47,012 nt of DNA, taken from contig VBDZ01000017.1 in assembly GCA_005881215.1 (NCBI GenBank), positions 1 to 47,012 on the forward strand, in the 5' to 3' direction. The position numbers and the translations under genes are program-made. This DNA is from Chloroflexota bacterium (GTDB lineage: Bacteria; Chloroflexota; Dormibacteria; CF-121). The notes beneath the pieces were generated by a model. It searched no databases. It had not been told where the DNA came from and saw nothing but the letters and a program-made list of their open reading frames with translations. Of this stretch, positions 37,543-46,097 are shown piece after piece (position 1 is the first letter of the stretch; each line of letters starts with the position of its first letter).

Positions 37543-40045
37543 CCTCGGCACCGTCGTCCTGCTGCTGGTGGTCGCCGCCGGCGGCGCCTGGGCGGCCGGC
37601 CTCTGGCGGCCCCATTACGAGAACGGCCGGCTGAGCCTGCGCCTCCTCAGGCCCGGCCGGGAGCTGATTGCCTTCGAGTTCCGCGACACCTGGCTGCTCC
37701 TGCTGCTGGCTCTCCTGATGGGGTGGTCGGTGGCGGCGGCGGTCGAGCATTCCGCCTGGGTCCCGGATACGGCCGGTCGATTGATACCGGCCCTGGCACT
37801 GGCGACCGTGCTCGGGTGGCTGCTGGCGACCGCCCGATTTCCCCGCTTCGGCTACCTGCTGGCATCGGTCCTGGTGCTGGTCATCTGCCTGGCGCTGCTG
37901 ACCCCGTCGCCGCTCACCAGCGGGGGCAGCCTGGCGGCGATCCGTAAGTGGTTGCTTGACCTTCCCAGTCAAACCAACCTGCTGATGGTGATCGGCCTGC
38001 AGGTGATGCTCGTCAGCACCGGCCTGTGGATCAGCTGGTGGATCTTCTACCGGCGAAACGGGCTGGTGGCGCTGCTGCCGACCGGCACCATCCTCGCGGT
38101 GGAGATCATCAACGACACCAGTCCCGGCCTGGTCGTCCTCACCCTGATCTGGCTGGCCGCCGCGGCTTCGGTGCTGCTGCGGCTCAACTTCGTCTCGCTC
38201 AAGGAGAGCTGGCGAACGCGCCGTCTGCCCCATGCGGCGGATACCGGTTGGACCTTCGGCGAGGTGGGGATCGAGGCAACCATCGCGATCCTCGCGGTCG
38301 CCTTTCTCGTGATTCCGCCGCTGAGCAGCACCGATATCAGCTACCTCTTGATTCCGGGCGTGGTGCGCGCCGACTCCTTCCATCCGTTCGGCTTCGGCAA
38401 CGGCTCGCAACCGGGAACGGTCGGCTCGGTCGGCTACAGCGAGGTGGTTCGGCCCGGCTCGCAGCTGAAGGCGAAATCGCAGACCGTCATGGTGGTGAGC
38501 GGTGACAGCCCGACCTACTACCCGTACTGGCGCGGCATCGCGCTCGGCGGCTGGGATGGGATCCGCTGGTACGAGCTGCCGAGCACCGAGGCGGTGCCGG
38601 TACGCCAGCAACCGGTGGTGGCGGCGGGCGCGACCATCCCCCGCGACGATCTGCCGGCGGATCCCCAGCGCACCCAGATCCTGCACAACACCTTCCGGGT
38701 CAGTGTTCCAATGGATCAGACGGTCAGCACCGCTTTCGGTGCCGGGGAACTCATCTCGGTCCGCAATCAGGCCACCACTATCCGCGGCATCATGACCTCC
38801 GTTCCGGCGCCGCTGCCGGGGTCCAATCCCGCCCTGGTCAACGTTGCCGGTGACCCAAGTGGAATCGCCAGCTTCGACACCATCGATCACATCCATTTCA
38901 TCCGGCGGTTGCAGCCGCCCTATTCGTACACCGTCACCGAGGCGATCCCCAACGTCGACGTCGCCGACCTGCAGAGGGCCGGCACCGACTACCCGGCGTG
39001 GGTACAGCCCTACACCACCCTCTACTATGGCGATGCCACCGCCGCGGGATATTCCACCGCCCGGGATGCCGAGATCGCGAAGCTGGCGCAATCGATCGTC
39101 GATGCCGCCGGGGCGAAAACGCCCTACGCGCGGGCGAAGGCGATCGAAAGCTGGTTCCTGGTCAAGGGCCGCTTCAGCTACACGCTGGCTCCGCCCACAG
39201 CGCCGGTGGGTGTCAGGCCCCTGGATGATTTTCTTTTCCGGACTAAAAAGGGTTTCTGCCAGGACTTCTCCACCGCCATGAACGTGATGCTGCGGACGCT
39301 GGGCATTCCCAGCCGGCAGATCAGCGGCTACAGCGTCGGTGTCCTCGACGACAAGACCCGCCAGTGGACCGTGAATTCGCTCGACGCGCACAGCTGGGTG
39401 GAGGTCTACTTTCCTGGCTACGGGTGGCTCCCCTTCGAGGCCACGCCCGACGGCACCAACTCACCGATCAACTGGCCGGCAACCCGGAATGCGCTGACCA
39501 CCTCCGCCGCGCCCACCGCGGCCGCCAGCAGCCGGCCGCGGCCTAACCCCCTGGAGGCGCCAAACCAGCCCGATTCCGCGGCAGCCAATACCCCGTTTCC
39601 CGATCTCGTCCGCCCGCTGCTGATCGCGGGTGGCGTCCTGCTCGTGCTGGTCCTCCTCGCCGCCCTGCTGGCCCTCCGCTGGCTGGTGGCGGTCCGTGAC
39701 GTGCCCCGCATCTGGCGTCGATTGCTGTTTCTCGGCAACCGGCTCCGAGTGCCGCGCCACCCGGGCGACACCCCGGAGGAATTCGGGGGGCGCTTGGCCG
39801 GCTCGGTCCCGCCGCTCGACGCCGAGATCCGGCAACTGGCGAGGCTCTACACCAGGGCCAGCTTCCGCCGCGGCGGCCTATCGCATGATGAGCTCGCTGA
39901 GGCGCGCCGCACCTGGACCCGGGTGCGCGGCAGTTATCCGGCGCTGGTGGCCCGGGCCTGGCGCGATGCGCTCCGGCAGGGCCGGGTGGTCAGGGCAGCG
40001 GAAGATGCAGCGTCAAAAAATCGCGAGCCGTCACGGCGCCGCTGA
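37529..40045 (+). CDS. TgpA-type membrane transglutaminase-like protein
   Basis: An 838-residue protein: about six N-terminal helices (DUF3488/TgpA_N), a large outward domain with a transglutaminase core, one helix near residue 700, and a cytoplasmic DUF4129-like tail. The catalytic Cys577 lies in KKGFCQDFSTAMNVML and His621 in LDAHSWVEVYFPGYGW; the third position falls in FEATPDG, where Glu replaces the usual Asp, as in many TgpA relatives. A Pro/Ala/Ser-rich linker precedes the last helix. It may act on cell-envelope proteins or peptides. TTG start inside the DUF58 end. The 3' end overlaps the opposing hydrolase gene by 56 bases. Confidence 0.93.
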   Translation: MPQFNLGTVVLLLVVAAGGAWAAGLWRPHYENGRLSLRLLRPGRELIAFEFRDTWLLLLLALLMGWSVAAAVEHSAWVPDTAGRLIPALALATVLGWLLATARFPRFGYLLASVLVLVICLALLTPSPLTSGGSLAAIRKWLLDLPSQTNLLMVIGLQVMLVSTGLWISWWIFYRRNGLVALLPTGTILAVEIINDTSPGLVVLTLIWLAAAASVLLRLNFVSLKESWRTRRLPHAADTGWTFGEVGIEATIAILAVAFLVIPPLSSTDISYLLIPGVVRADSFHPFGFGNGSQPGTVGSVGYSEVVRPGSQLKAKSQTVMVVSGDSPTYYPYWRGIALGGWDGIRWYELPSTEAVPVRQQPVVAAGATIPRDDLPADPQRTQILHNTFRVSVPMDQTVSTAFGAGELISVRNQATTIRGIMTSVPAPLPGSNPALVNVAGDPSGIASFDTIDHIHFIRRLQPPYSYTVTEAIPNVDVADLQRAGTDYPAWVQPYTTLYYGDATAAGYSTARDAEIAKLAQSIVDAAGAKTPYARAKAIESWFLVKGRFSYTLAPPTAPVGVRPLDDFLFRTKKGFCQDFSTAMNVMLRTLGIPSRQISGYSVGVLDDKTRQWTVNSLDAHSWVEVYFPGYGWLPFEATPDGTNSPINWPATRNALTTSAAPTAAASSRPRPNPLEAPNQPDSAAANTPFPDLVRPLLIAGGVLLVLVLLAALLALRWLVAVRDVPRIWRRLLFLGNRLRVPRHPGDTPEEFGGRLAGSVPPLDAEIRQLARLYTRASFRRGGLSHDELAEARRTWTRVRGSYPALVARAWRDALRQGRVVRAAEDAASKNREPSRRR

Positions 40046-40718
40046 CCTCCGCCTCACTGCCGCGATGGGTGATGATGAAACGGGTCGACGGATGCCGTTC
40101 CATCAGCCCTTCGACGTCGCGCCGGCCGAGGTGCAGCTCGCCCGTTTCCTGGTCGTACGTCATCTCGGTGATGACATGGTCGGAGGCCGACACCAGCGCC
40201 TCGAGTTGCGGTGACATTTCCGCGTCGCCGGTGTAGCCGAGGCGGACGCCGTCGCGCTCGAGCGTAAAGCCGAGGCAGTTCATCCGGCGCGCGTGCTTCA
40301 TCGTAAAGGCGGTTCCCCGGCTGCCGTCGGCCTCGAATGCCATGCCCCCGGTCAGCTCCTGGACGGTTAGCTGCAGCCGTCCCCAGCTCAGCCGGCGCAT
40401 CTCTTCGCCCCAGGCCAGGTCGAGCAGCTGCCGCAGGTAGGCCGTAGTGCCGACCGGGCCGTAGACGCTGAGGGGCGGTGTGTGGTCGTTACTCAGCACC
40501 CGACCGAGCATCAACCAGGCGAGACCGAAGGTGTGGTCGGCGTGGAAATGACTGAGCAGCACCGCGCGCGGCGCGTCGAGCGACACGCCCGCCCGCGGCA
40601 GGTGGACCGTCAGCGGCGCGCCGGCGTCAAGCAGGATCTCGTGGTCGACCAGGATGCTCGCGTTGTAGGCATCCGGCGAAAACGCGGCGCCGGTGCCGAG
40701 GAACGTGATCTCCACCAA
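39990..40718 (-). CDS. Metallo-beta-lactamase-fold hydrolase (RNase Z-like)
   Basis: A 242-residue protein. VEITFLGTGAAFSPDAYNAS at the start and LSHFHADHTFGLAWLM carry the H-x-H-x-D-H zinc motif; GYTGDAEMSPQLEAL and FIITHRGSEAE supply further ligand regions. It resembles the ribonuclease Z/phosphodiesterase subgroup but lacks the long flexible arm, so tRNA 3' processing is not certain. It is divergent from selD with a 62-base gap. Confidence 0.88.
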   Translation of the reverse strand: MVEITFLGTGAAFSPDAYNASILVDHEILLDAGAPLTVHLPRAGVSLDAPRAVLLSHFHADHTFGLAWLMLGRVLSNDHTPPLSVYGPVGTTAYLRQLLDLAWGEEMRRLSWGRLQLTVQELTGGMAFEADGSRGTAFTMKHARRMNCLGFTLERDGVRLGYTGDAEMSPQLEALVSASDHVITEMTYDQETGELHLGRRDVEGLMERHPSTRFIITHRGSEAEVSGAVTARDFLTLHLPLP

Positions 40719-40780
40719 CTGAGACGCTAACAGGAATTGCTGTCAGGGTCGCGGGATTTGCCGCGTGTACAGTGCAGGGC

Positions 40781-41830
40781 ATGAGTAGCGTGGAAAAAGT
40801 GCGGCTGACGCAGTGGTCGCACGGAGCCGGTTGAGCCTGCAAGATCGGTCCTGAGGACCTGGCTCAGGTCTTGAGCCACTTGCCCGCCCCGCTCAATAAC
40901 CGCGATGTCCTCGTCGGCCTGGAGACCGGCGATGATGCGGCGGTCGTTCGCCTCCGGCCGGATCTTGCTCTGGTGGTGACGACAGATTTCTTTACCCCGG
41001 TGGTGGATGACGCATACACCTTTGGTGCGATCGCGGCCGCCAATGCGCTGAGCGACATTTACGCGATGGGCGCCCAGCCGTTGATGGCGCTCAACCTGGT
41101 TGCCTTCCCGATCAAAGAGCTGCCGGCGTCGGTGCTGTCGGACATCCTCCGCGGCGGCCTGGACAAGGTCCGGGAAAGCGGCATCGACATCCTTGGTGGC
41201 CACAGCATTGATGACCACGAGCCCAAGTACGGCCTGGTCGTGATCGGGACCGTGCATCCGGATCGGGTGGTCCGTAACCGCGGCGGCCGGCCGGGCGACC
41301 GCCTGCTGCTGACCAAAGCGCTCGGGACCGGCATCATCAGCACGGCGATCAAGCACCAGGTGGCGCCGCCGGAATCGGAAGCGGTGGCGGTCCAGGAGAT
41401 GCTGCGGCTCAACCGCGAGGCGTCGGACGCGATGACCGCGGTGCAGGTCCACGCCGCCACCGACGTCACCGGCTTCGGACTCCTGGGTCATCTTCACTAT
41501 CTGGCGAAGGCCTCCGGGGTGGGGGCTCGGGTCGAGGCGGCGGCGGTCCCCGTCCTTCCCGGCGCCGAGGCCCTGGCCGACGCCGGCGAGGTCCCGGGTG
41601 GAACCCGCTCCAACGAGCGGTTCCTGGCGCGAAGGGTCCACTGGCCGCCGGGGCTGTCGGCCGCCCGTCAAACGGTGCTCAGCGATGCCCAGACCTCCGG
41701 CGGACTGCTGATCGCGATCGCCGCCGGCGACGAGCGCCGCCTGCTGGACGCTCTGACCGCGCGCGGTGTCGCCGGCCACGTCGTCGGGGAGCTCACCTCG
41801 GGCCCGCCGGGCGAGATCACGGTCGTCTGA
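40781..41830 (+). CDS. selD: Selenide, water dikinase with selenocysteine at residue 18 (TGA 40832-40834)
   Basis: Makes selenophosphate from selenide and ATP, the selenium donor for Sec-tRNA. A conventional reading would start at TTG 40871 (319 residues) and lack the active-site loop. Reading from ATG 40781 through in-frame TGA gives VRLTQWSHGAG-U-ACKIGPEDL, exactly the conserved SelD N-terminus in which E. coli has Cys17. The partner Cys at residue 20 and Lys21 are present. Downstream motifs are complete: GLETGDDAAVV, VVTTDFFTPVVDD, ANALSDIYAMGAQPL, ILGGHSIDDHEPKYGL, ATDVTGFGLLGHL and LSDAQTSGGLLIA. Total 349 residues, normal for SelD. A SECIS-like hairpin follows the TGA. TACAGT (40768-40773) lies 7 bases before the ATG. 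The organism must therefore carry selA, selB and selC elsewhere. Confidence 0.95.
40847..40871 (+). promoter_or_regulatory. Bacterial SECIS-like hairpin downstream of the selD UGA
   Basis: Six-pair upper stem CCTGAG (40850-40855) with CTCAGG (40863-40868), apical loop GACCTGG (40856-40862) starting with G. Two more pairs flank a T-T mismatch (G48-C70, G47-T71). The loop begins 22 bases after the UGA, inside the 16-37 base range known for bacterial SECIS elements read by SelB. Confidence 0.75.
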
Positions 41831-41957
41831 AGCCGGCTCGCCGGTAACAGGTCGATCACGGCCCGGCGACGACTCGATGACGTCAAATGCGACTGCCACA
41901 TATGCCCAAGCCTCGATCGCGCGTATTAGAGGGTGACCATGCGTGAGCGTGATCGTA

Positions 41958-42017
41958 AAGCGAGTTCGCTTGCCTATTCGGGCACCGTTGATAATGTCAC
42001 CCAGTGCGCGCACTGGG
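41958..42017 (+). promoter_or_regulatory. ECF sigma promoter with two palindromes
   Basis: GATAAT (41990-41995) ends 8 bases before the GTG at 42004. AAGCGA-gt-TCGCTT (41958-41971) covers the -35 area. CCCAGTGCG and CGCACTGGG form a perfect 18-base palindrome at 42000-42017 across the start codon. This could be operator DNA, or an RNA hairpin that hides the start codon. Confidence 0.5.
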
Positions 42018-42570
42018 CAAGGCGGCGTCCGACGACGATCGCCCACTCATCGAGCGGGTTCGTCGGGGCGACCAGGACGCGGCCCGCACCCTCTATGAGC
42101 GCTATTTCGACCGCATCTACAACTATGTCTATGCCCGGCTCGGACGAGCTGAGGACGCGGAGGATCTGGCCATCGATACCATGACCCGCAGCCTCACCCG
42201 TCTCGATCTCTTCCAGGACCAGGGGGTTGCCTTTTCCTCCTGGGTCTATCGGATCGCGCACAACGCCACCATCGATCACTATCGCCGCCACGGCAAGGTG
42301 ACCCTGGTGCCGCTGGACGACGCCACCCTGCCGCAATCCGCCGACCCGTCGGAGCTGGCCATGGAGCAGCTCTCGAACGAGGACCTGCGCCTGGCGCTGC
42401 GCGATCTGACCGACGAGCAGCAGCAGGTGCTGATCCTGCGATTCTTCCAGGACCTCACCGCCGCCCAGGTCGCGGGCATCATGGGCAAATCGGTCGGCGC
42501 GGTGCAGGCGCTGCAGCATCGGGCGCTGGGCTCACTGGAACGCGCGCTGCAGGGAAGGGCCGAAAATTGA
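42004..42570 (+). CDS. ECF RNA polymerase sigma factor
   Basis: A 188-residue group IV sigma factor. Region 2 (about 24-90): AARTLYERYFDRIYNYVYAR, AEDLAIDTMTRSL and FSSWVYRIAHNATIDHYRR. Region 4 (about 125-180): LRDLTDEQQQVLILRFFQD, AAQVAGIMGKSVGAVQALQ. Both DNA-binding helices are intact. GTG start lies in an 18-base palindrome and is nearly leaderless. Its TGA overlaps the TTG of a membrane DUF5667 gene by 4 bases, which likely encodes its partner or anti-sigma protein. Confidence 0.95.
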   Translation: MRALGKAASDDDRPLIERVRRGDQDAARTLYERYFDRIYNYVYARLGRAEDAEDLAIDTMTRSLTRLDLFQDQGVAFSSWVYRIAHNATIDHYRRHGKVTLVPLDDATLPQSADPSELAMEQLSNEDLRLALRDLTDEQQQVLILRFFQDLTAAQVAGIMGKSVGAVQALQHRALGSLERALQGRAEN

Positions 42571-43280
42571 CGCCTGAAGGGCAGCGGATGGAGGCGCTGG
42601 CGGAGCGGTTGCGCACCGTCGAGCCGATGGCGCCGTCGCCCGCGGCCAAGATCCGTGGGTGGAACCTGGTGTCGGCCGCCGTCCAGCAGTCGGCGACGGT
42701 TCGCTCGCGAGGCCATTCCGTCAAACGGCTGGTGCTGGCCGCGGTGGCGGCCGCCGTCCTCCTGGTTGGCGGGGCGGTCGCGGCCTCGGCCGATAGCCTG
42801 CCGGACTCCGCCCTCTACCCGATCAAGGGCGTGGTGGAGCAGGTCCGCGGGGCGTTGGCTTTCTCGCCGTCGGACCAGCTGACCTACCACCTCGAGCTGG
42901 CGCAGACCCGCCTCACCGAGGCGGAAGCGATGATCGCCCGCCACCGGCTCGACCTGGCGAGCCAGGCGCTGAGCGCGATGGATGACCAGCTCGGCGATGC
43001 TGCCGCACTGGTGAAGGCTGAGAAGGGCACCGATCCGGCCATTGCGGCCGATTTGGAGAACCGGCTGCTGCAGGCCATCGCCACCCACGACGGTCAACTG
43101 GCGCGGCTGCAGGGCCAGGTCACCAACCCGGCCGCGCAGAGCGCCATCCTCAAGGCGCGCGACCGGGCCGCCCAGGCGGTGCAGGTGGCGCAGACGTCGA
43201 ACAACAATGGCAACCCGAGCCCGAACGGGAAGGGTTCCGGGAACGCCTCCGCCTCGCCCCATCCGACACCCAAGCATTAG
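42567..43280 (+). CDS. DUF5667 single-pass membrane protein, probable sigma-factor partner
   Basis: A 237-residue protein. Short cytoplasmic part (about 1-52), one helix (VKRLVLAAVAAAVLLVGGAV), then DUF5667: LPDSALYPIKGVVEQVRGAL and LTYHLELAQTRLTEAEAMIA, with helical, likely coiled-coil segments. The tail is Asn/Pro/Gly/Ser-rich. Coupling to the sigma gene by overlap suggests an anti-sigma or sensor role, although the classic zinc anti-sigma motif is absent. Starts at TTG. Confidence 0.88.
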   Translation: MTPEGQRMEALAERLRTVEPMAPSPAAKIRGWNLVSAAVQQSATVRSRGHSVKRLVLAAVAAAVLLVGGAVAASADSLPDSALYPIKGVVEQVRGALAFSPSDQLTYHLELAQTRLTEAEAMIARHRLDLASQALSAMDDQLGDAAALVKAEKGTDPAIAADLENRLLQAIATHDGQLARLQGQVTNPAAQSAILKARDRAAQAVQVAQTSNNNGNPSPNGKGSGNASASPHPTPKH

Positions 43281-43286
43281 CTGATC

Positions 43287-43309
43287 ACCGGCCCCGACGA
43301 TTGGCCGGT
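43287..43309 (+). terminator. Hairpin between the DUF5667 gene and lspA
   Basis: ACCGGCC (43287-43293) and GGCCGGT (43303-43309) are perfect 7-base arms with a 9-base loop, 7 bases after the stop. No T tract follows. It argues against lspA starting at TTG 43301, which lies in the structure. Confidence 0.4.
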
Positions 43310-43312
43310 ACC

Positions 43313-43798
43313 ATGGCCGGCATGTCGAGCCGCACCGCCGCCGGATTGGCCGCCGGGGTGGCGCTTGCCGTTCTGGCCGCCGACCAGGCCAGCAAGGCGT
43401 GGGCCCGCAGCACGCTGCCGCCGGGCCGCGATGTCCCCATCGTGAGCGGCTGGGTCTGGTTTCGTGTGGTGACCAACAGTGGCGCGAGCTTCGGGCTGCT
43501 CAGCGGCCACAACTGGCTGTTCATCGTGCTCACGCTCGTGGTCGTGCTGGCCGTCGGCGTGCTCGTGCTTCGAAGCCAGGTCGTCGGCGCGCTGGGGGTC
43601 GCCGCCCTGGGCGCCATTGCGGGAGGCGGAGCCAGCAATCTGCTCGACCGGATCCGGCTCGGCAGCGTGACCGATTTCATCGAGATCCATCGCTGGCCGA
43701 CCAACTTCAACCTGGCGGACGCCGCCATCCGGATCGGGGTCGTGCTCTTCATCGTGGCGCTGCTGCTCGAGATGCGCCGCGACCGGCGACCCGGGTAG
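43313..43798 (+). CDS. lspA: Lipoprotein signal peptidase (signal peptidase II)
   Basis: Aspartyl membrane peptidase that removes prolipoprotein signals, with four helices. LAADQASKAWARSTLP is the family N-terminal motif; VVTNSGASFGLLSG, GGGASNLLDRIRLGSVTDFI and WPTNFNLADAAIRIG carry the two catalytic Asp (in NLLDR and FNLAD). 162 residues from ATG 43313; ATG 43322 and TTG 43301 are alternatives. Its substrates would include the substrate-binding lipoproteins encoded in this window. Confidence 0.95.
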   Translation: MAGMSSRTAAGLAAGVALAVLAADQASKAWARSTLPPGRDVPIVSGWVWFRVVTNSGASFGLLSGHNWLFIVLTLVVVLAVGVLVLRSQVVGALGVAALGAIAGGGASNLLDRIRLGSVTDFIEIHRWPTNFNLADAAIRIGVVLFIVALLLEMRRDRRPG

Positions 43799-43876
43799 GC
43801 TTGACGCAGGAGGGAAGCCACCCTGGATTCATCGCCGGCGCCAGCCCGGCCGGATGGCGGCGTTCAGACCACCCAC

Positions 43877-44317
43877 GTGCGCGAGATGGCCGCGAACGTC
43901 CTGCTGGGGCGGGCCCTGCACGTGCTCGACGCCGCCGGGGGGATGGTCGTGTTCTGGGACGCCGACGGCCGCTGGAACCGCGACAGTTTCACCCTGCCCG
44001 GCCGGCCCGACCGGATCGAGGCGCTGGCCCCGGTGCTGGAAGCGCTGCTCGAGTGGACGCTCTACACCGAGAAGCCGGTGGCGATCGACGACCTTGGACG
44101 CAGCCGCTGGTCACGACATCTGCTGCATGGCGCCGATCCTCCCGCCGGCGCGGTGGCGGCCACACCGATGGCCCAGCGGGGCGCGATCTGGGGAGCGATC
44201 GCCGTCTATCGCCCGGCGACCGCCGTCGATTCGATGGACCTCCTCGGGCAGCTGGCCGAGCTGGCCACCGAACCGCTGAGCTCGCTGGGATCGGCACGCC
44301 CCGAAGGGGTCAGCTGA
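43877..44317 (+). CDS. GAF-like domain protein of unknown function
   Basis: A 146-residue protein whose pattern (AANVLLGRALHVLDAAGGMV, then a strand with DADGRW, EWTLYTEKPVAIDDLGRS, AVAATPMAQRGAIWGAIAVY) looks like a GAF sensor domain: a central sheet with a hydrophobic ligand pocket. No output domain is present and no ligand residues are identifiable. Start is uncertain: GTG 43877 is the first conventional start and lacks a ribosome site, whereas AGGAGGG (43808-43814) sits 8 bases before an in-frame CTG at 43823, which would add 18 residues. Confidence 0.65.
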   Translation: MREMAANVLLGRALHVLDAAGGMVVFWDADGRWNRDSFTLPGRPDRIEALAPVLEALLEWTLYTEKPVAIDDLGRSRWSRHLLHGADPPAGAVAATPMAQRGAIWGAIAVYRPATAVDSMDLLGQLAELATEPLSSLGSARPEGVS

Positions 44318-44342
44318 AAGCGCCTCGGGGATTCTCGCTCCG

Positions 44343-44348
44343 TATCAT
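44343..44348 (+). promoter_or_regulatory. -10 element of the M24 peptidase gene
   Basis: TATCAT ends 8 bases before the ATG at 44357, consistent with a leaderless or near-leaderless message. No ribosome site is present. Confidence 0.35.
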
Positions 44349-44356
44349 GAGCGGCG

Positions 44357-45442
44357 ATGCGAGCTGAGGAATCGGCACGCCGGATCGCGGCCCTGCGCCG
44401 GCGGCTGGCGGACCTCGAGCTCGACGGTCTGGTGGTCACCGCGCCGGAAAACATCCGGTATCTGTCCGGCTTCAGCGGCAGCCTGGCGTACCTGGTGATC
44501 GGCCACAACGCGGCCGAAATCCTGGGCGACAGCCGCTACTGGCTGCAGATGGAGGCCGAGGCGCCCAGCATCGCCCTGGTGCGATCTGGCGCCTCGCAGG
44601 GGTTATGGCCGCTGCTGGCGCAACGCGTCAAGGCGCTTGACCTCCGGCGCGCCGGCTTCGAGTCCCAGCACCTGACCGTCGATCAACACCAGCGGCTGTC
44701 GGCCGCGCTTCCGGCCGAGATCCGGTTGACGCCGACCGCCGGCGTGGTCGAGGCCCTGCGCATCCTGAAATCAGCGGACGAAGTCGAGCTGCTCCGCACG
44801 GTCGCCCAGATCGCCGGGCGCGCCTTCGATCGGGTCCGGCCCGCGATCCGGCCGGGGTTGCGCGAGCGCGATGTCGCCTTCCTGCTGGAGCAGACCTTTC
44901 GGGAGCTGGGCGCCGACGGCCCGGCCTTCGACACCATCGTCGCCGCCGGCGAGCGCGGCGCGCTTCCCCACGGGCGGGCGTCGGACCGCGTCCTGGAGCG
45001 GGGCGACATGGTCGTGATCGACTTTGGCGCGAGCGCCGGCGGCTACCACAGCGACACCACGCGCACCGTGGTGGTGGGAGAGCCGACGCCGGAACAGCGC
45101 CAGGCGATCGACGCCGTGCGTCTGGCTCAGACCGAATCGATGGCGCTGATGAAGCCCGGGGTGCCGGCGGACGAGGTCGACCGGCGCGCCCGCGAGTCCC
45201 TGGCCGGCGACGCCAACGCGTTCCAGCACGGGCTGGGCCATGGCATCGGGCTGGCGGTCCACGAGCGGCCGTTTCTTTCCCCCAGCGACCAGACCCCGTT
45301 GCAGGCCGGCATGGTGATCACCAACGAGCCGGGCATCTACCGGCCCGGCTGGGGTGGCGTTCGGCTGGAGGAGATGGTGCTGGTGACCGACAAGGGACCC
45401 GAGGTCCTGACCCCTGCGTCGCGCGAGGTGTCGCTGGGGTGA
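44357..45442 (+). CDS. Xaa-Pro aminopeptidase-like M24B peptidase
   Basis: A 361-residue 'pita-bread' metallopeptidase cleaving Xaa-Pro bonds. N-terminal creatinase-like domain (about 1-125: LVVTAPENIRYLSGFSGSLA), then the catalytic domain with dinuclear-metal ligands: Asp in VVIDFGASAGGYHSDTTRT (two), His in QHGLGHGIGLAVHE, Glu in ITNEPGIYRPGWGG and Glu in VRLEEMVLV. All five ligands are present. Cytoplasmic, with no signal. Its TGA overlaps the GTG of the next hydrolase gene by 4 bases. Confidence 0.95.
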   Translation: MRAEESARRIAALRRRLADLELDGLVVTAPENIRYLSGFSGSLAYLVIGHNAAEILGDSRYWLQMEAEAPSIALVRSGASQGLWPLLAQRVKALDLRRAGFESQHLTVDQHQRLSAALPAEIRLTPTAGVVEALRILKSADEVELLRTVAQIAGRAFDRVRPAIRPGLRERDVAFLLEQTFRELGADGPAFDTIVAAGERGALPHGRASDRVLERGDMVVIDFGASAGGYHSDTTRTVVVGEPTPEQRQAIDAVRLAQTESMALMKPGVPADEVDRRARESLAGDANAFQHGLGHGIGLAVHERPFLSPSDQTPLQAGMVITNEPGIYRPGWGGVRLEEMVLVTDKGPEVLTPASREVSLG

Positions 45443-46095
45443 CCCCGGCCGAGGTGCTGCGGGCGACGCTCGAGGTGTCCATCTTCGTCGATGAGCTGTT
45501 TGGCGAGAACTGCTTCCTGATCCGCCGGCGGGATACCAGCGCGGCCCTTGTGATCGATCCCGGGCTGCAGCTCGAGCGCGTCCGGCAGCAGCTGCGAGCC
45601 GATAACCTCCAGGTCGATCGGATCCTGATCACGCACGGGCACATCGACCACATCGCCGGCGTTTCCGGTCTGCAGGTCGAGACTGGCGCGCCGATCGCGA
45701 TGCACCCGGAGGATCTCGCCATCATCGATTGGGACCAGCTCGGGCAGCTGCGGTTCACCCCGGACGGGTTCGCGCCGTTCTCGATCGACACCCCGCTGGC
45801 CCACGACGTCACGCTCCCGTTTCAGGACCTCAGCCTGCGGGTACTGCACACCCCGGGTCATACCGAGGGTTCGGTCTGCTTCGTGTTCGGGCTCGACTGC
45901 TTTGCCGGCGACACGCTGTTTCAACGCGGCATCGGTCGCACCGATCTGCCCGGCGGCGACATGCGCAAGATCGTCTTTTCAATCCGCCGGGTGCTCTACG
46001 CCTTGCCGCCGAAGACGCTGGTCTACCCCGGGCACGGTCCCCGCACCAGCATCGAAGAAGAGCGGTTGTTGAATCCCTTCGTCCCTGCCGGCTGA
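45439..46095 (+). CDS. MBL-fold hydrolase (glyoxalase II-like)
   Basis: A 218-residue protein. The zinc motif THGHIDHIAG near residues 67-76, later VLHTPGHTEGSVCFVF, FAGDTLFQRGIGRTDLPGG and VYPGHGPRTSIEEE, match hydroxyacylglutathione hydrolase-like enzymes, including variants acting on other thioesters where glutathione is absent. The C-terminal glutathione-binding extension of true GloB is missing, so the substrate is uncertain. GTG start overlapping the upstream stop. Confidence 0.92.
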   Translation: MTPAEVLRATLEVSIFVDELFGENCFLIRRRDTSAALVIDPGLQLERVRQQLRADNLQVDRILITHGHIDHIAGVSGLQVETGAPIAMHPEDLAIIDWDQLGQLRFTPDGFAPFSIDTPLAHDVTLPFQDLSLRVLHTPGHTEGSVCFVFGLDCFAGDTLFQRGIGRTDLPGGDMRKIVFSIRRVLYALPPKTLVYPGHGPRTSIEEERLLNPFVPAG

Positions 46096-46097
46096 CG

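Noticed and set aside
37397-39391. 664-codon open frame on the minus strand opposite the transglutaminase gene
   Set aside because: GC-rich codons leave the antisense frame open by chance. The product is Arg/Gly/Gln/His-rich low complexity with no domain, while the plus-strand gene has full TgpA and transglutaminase motifs.
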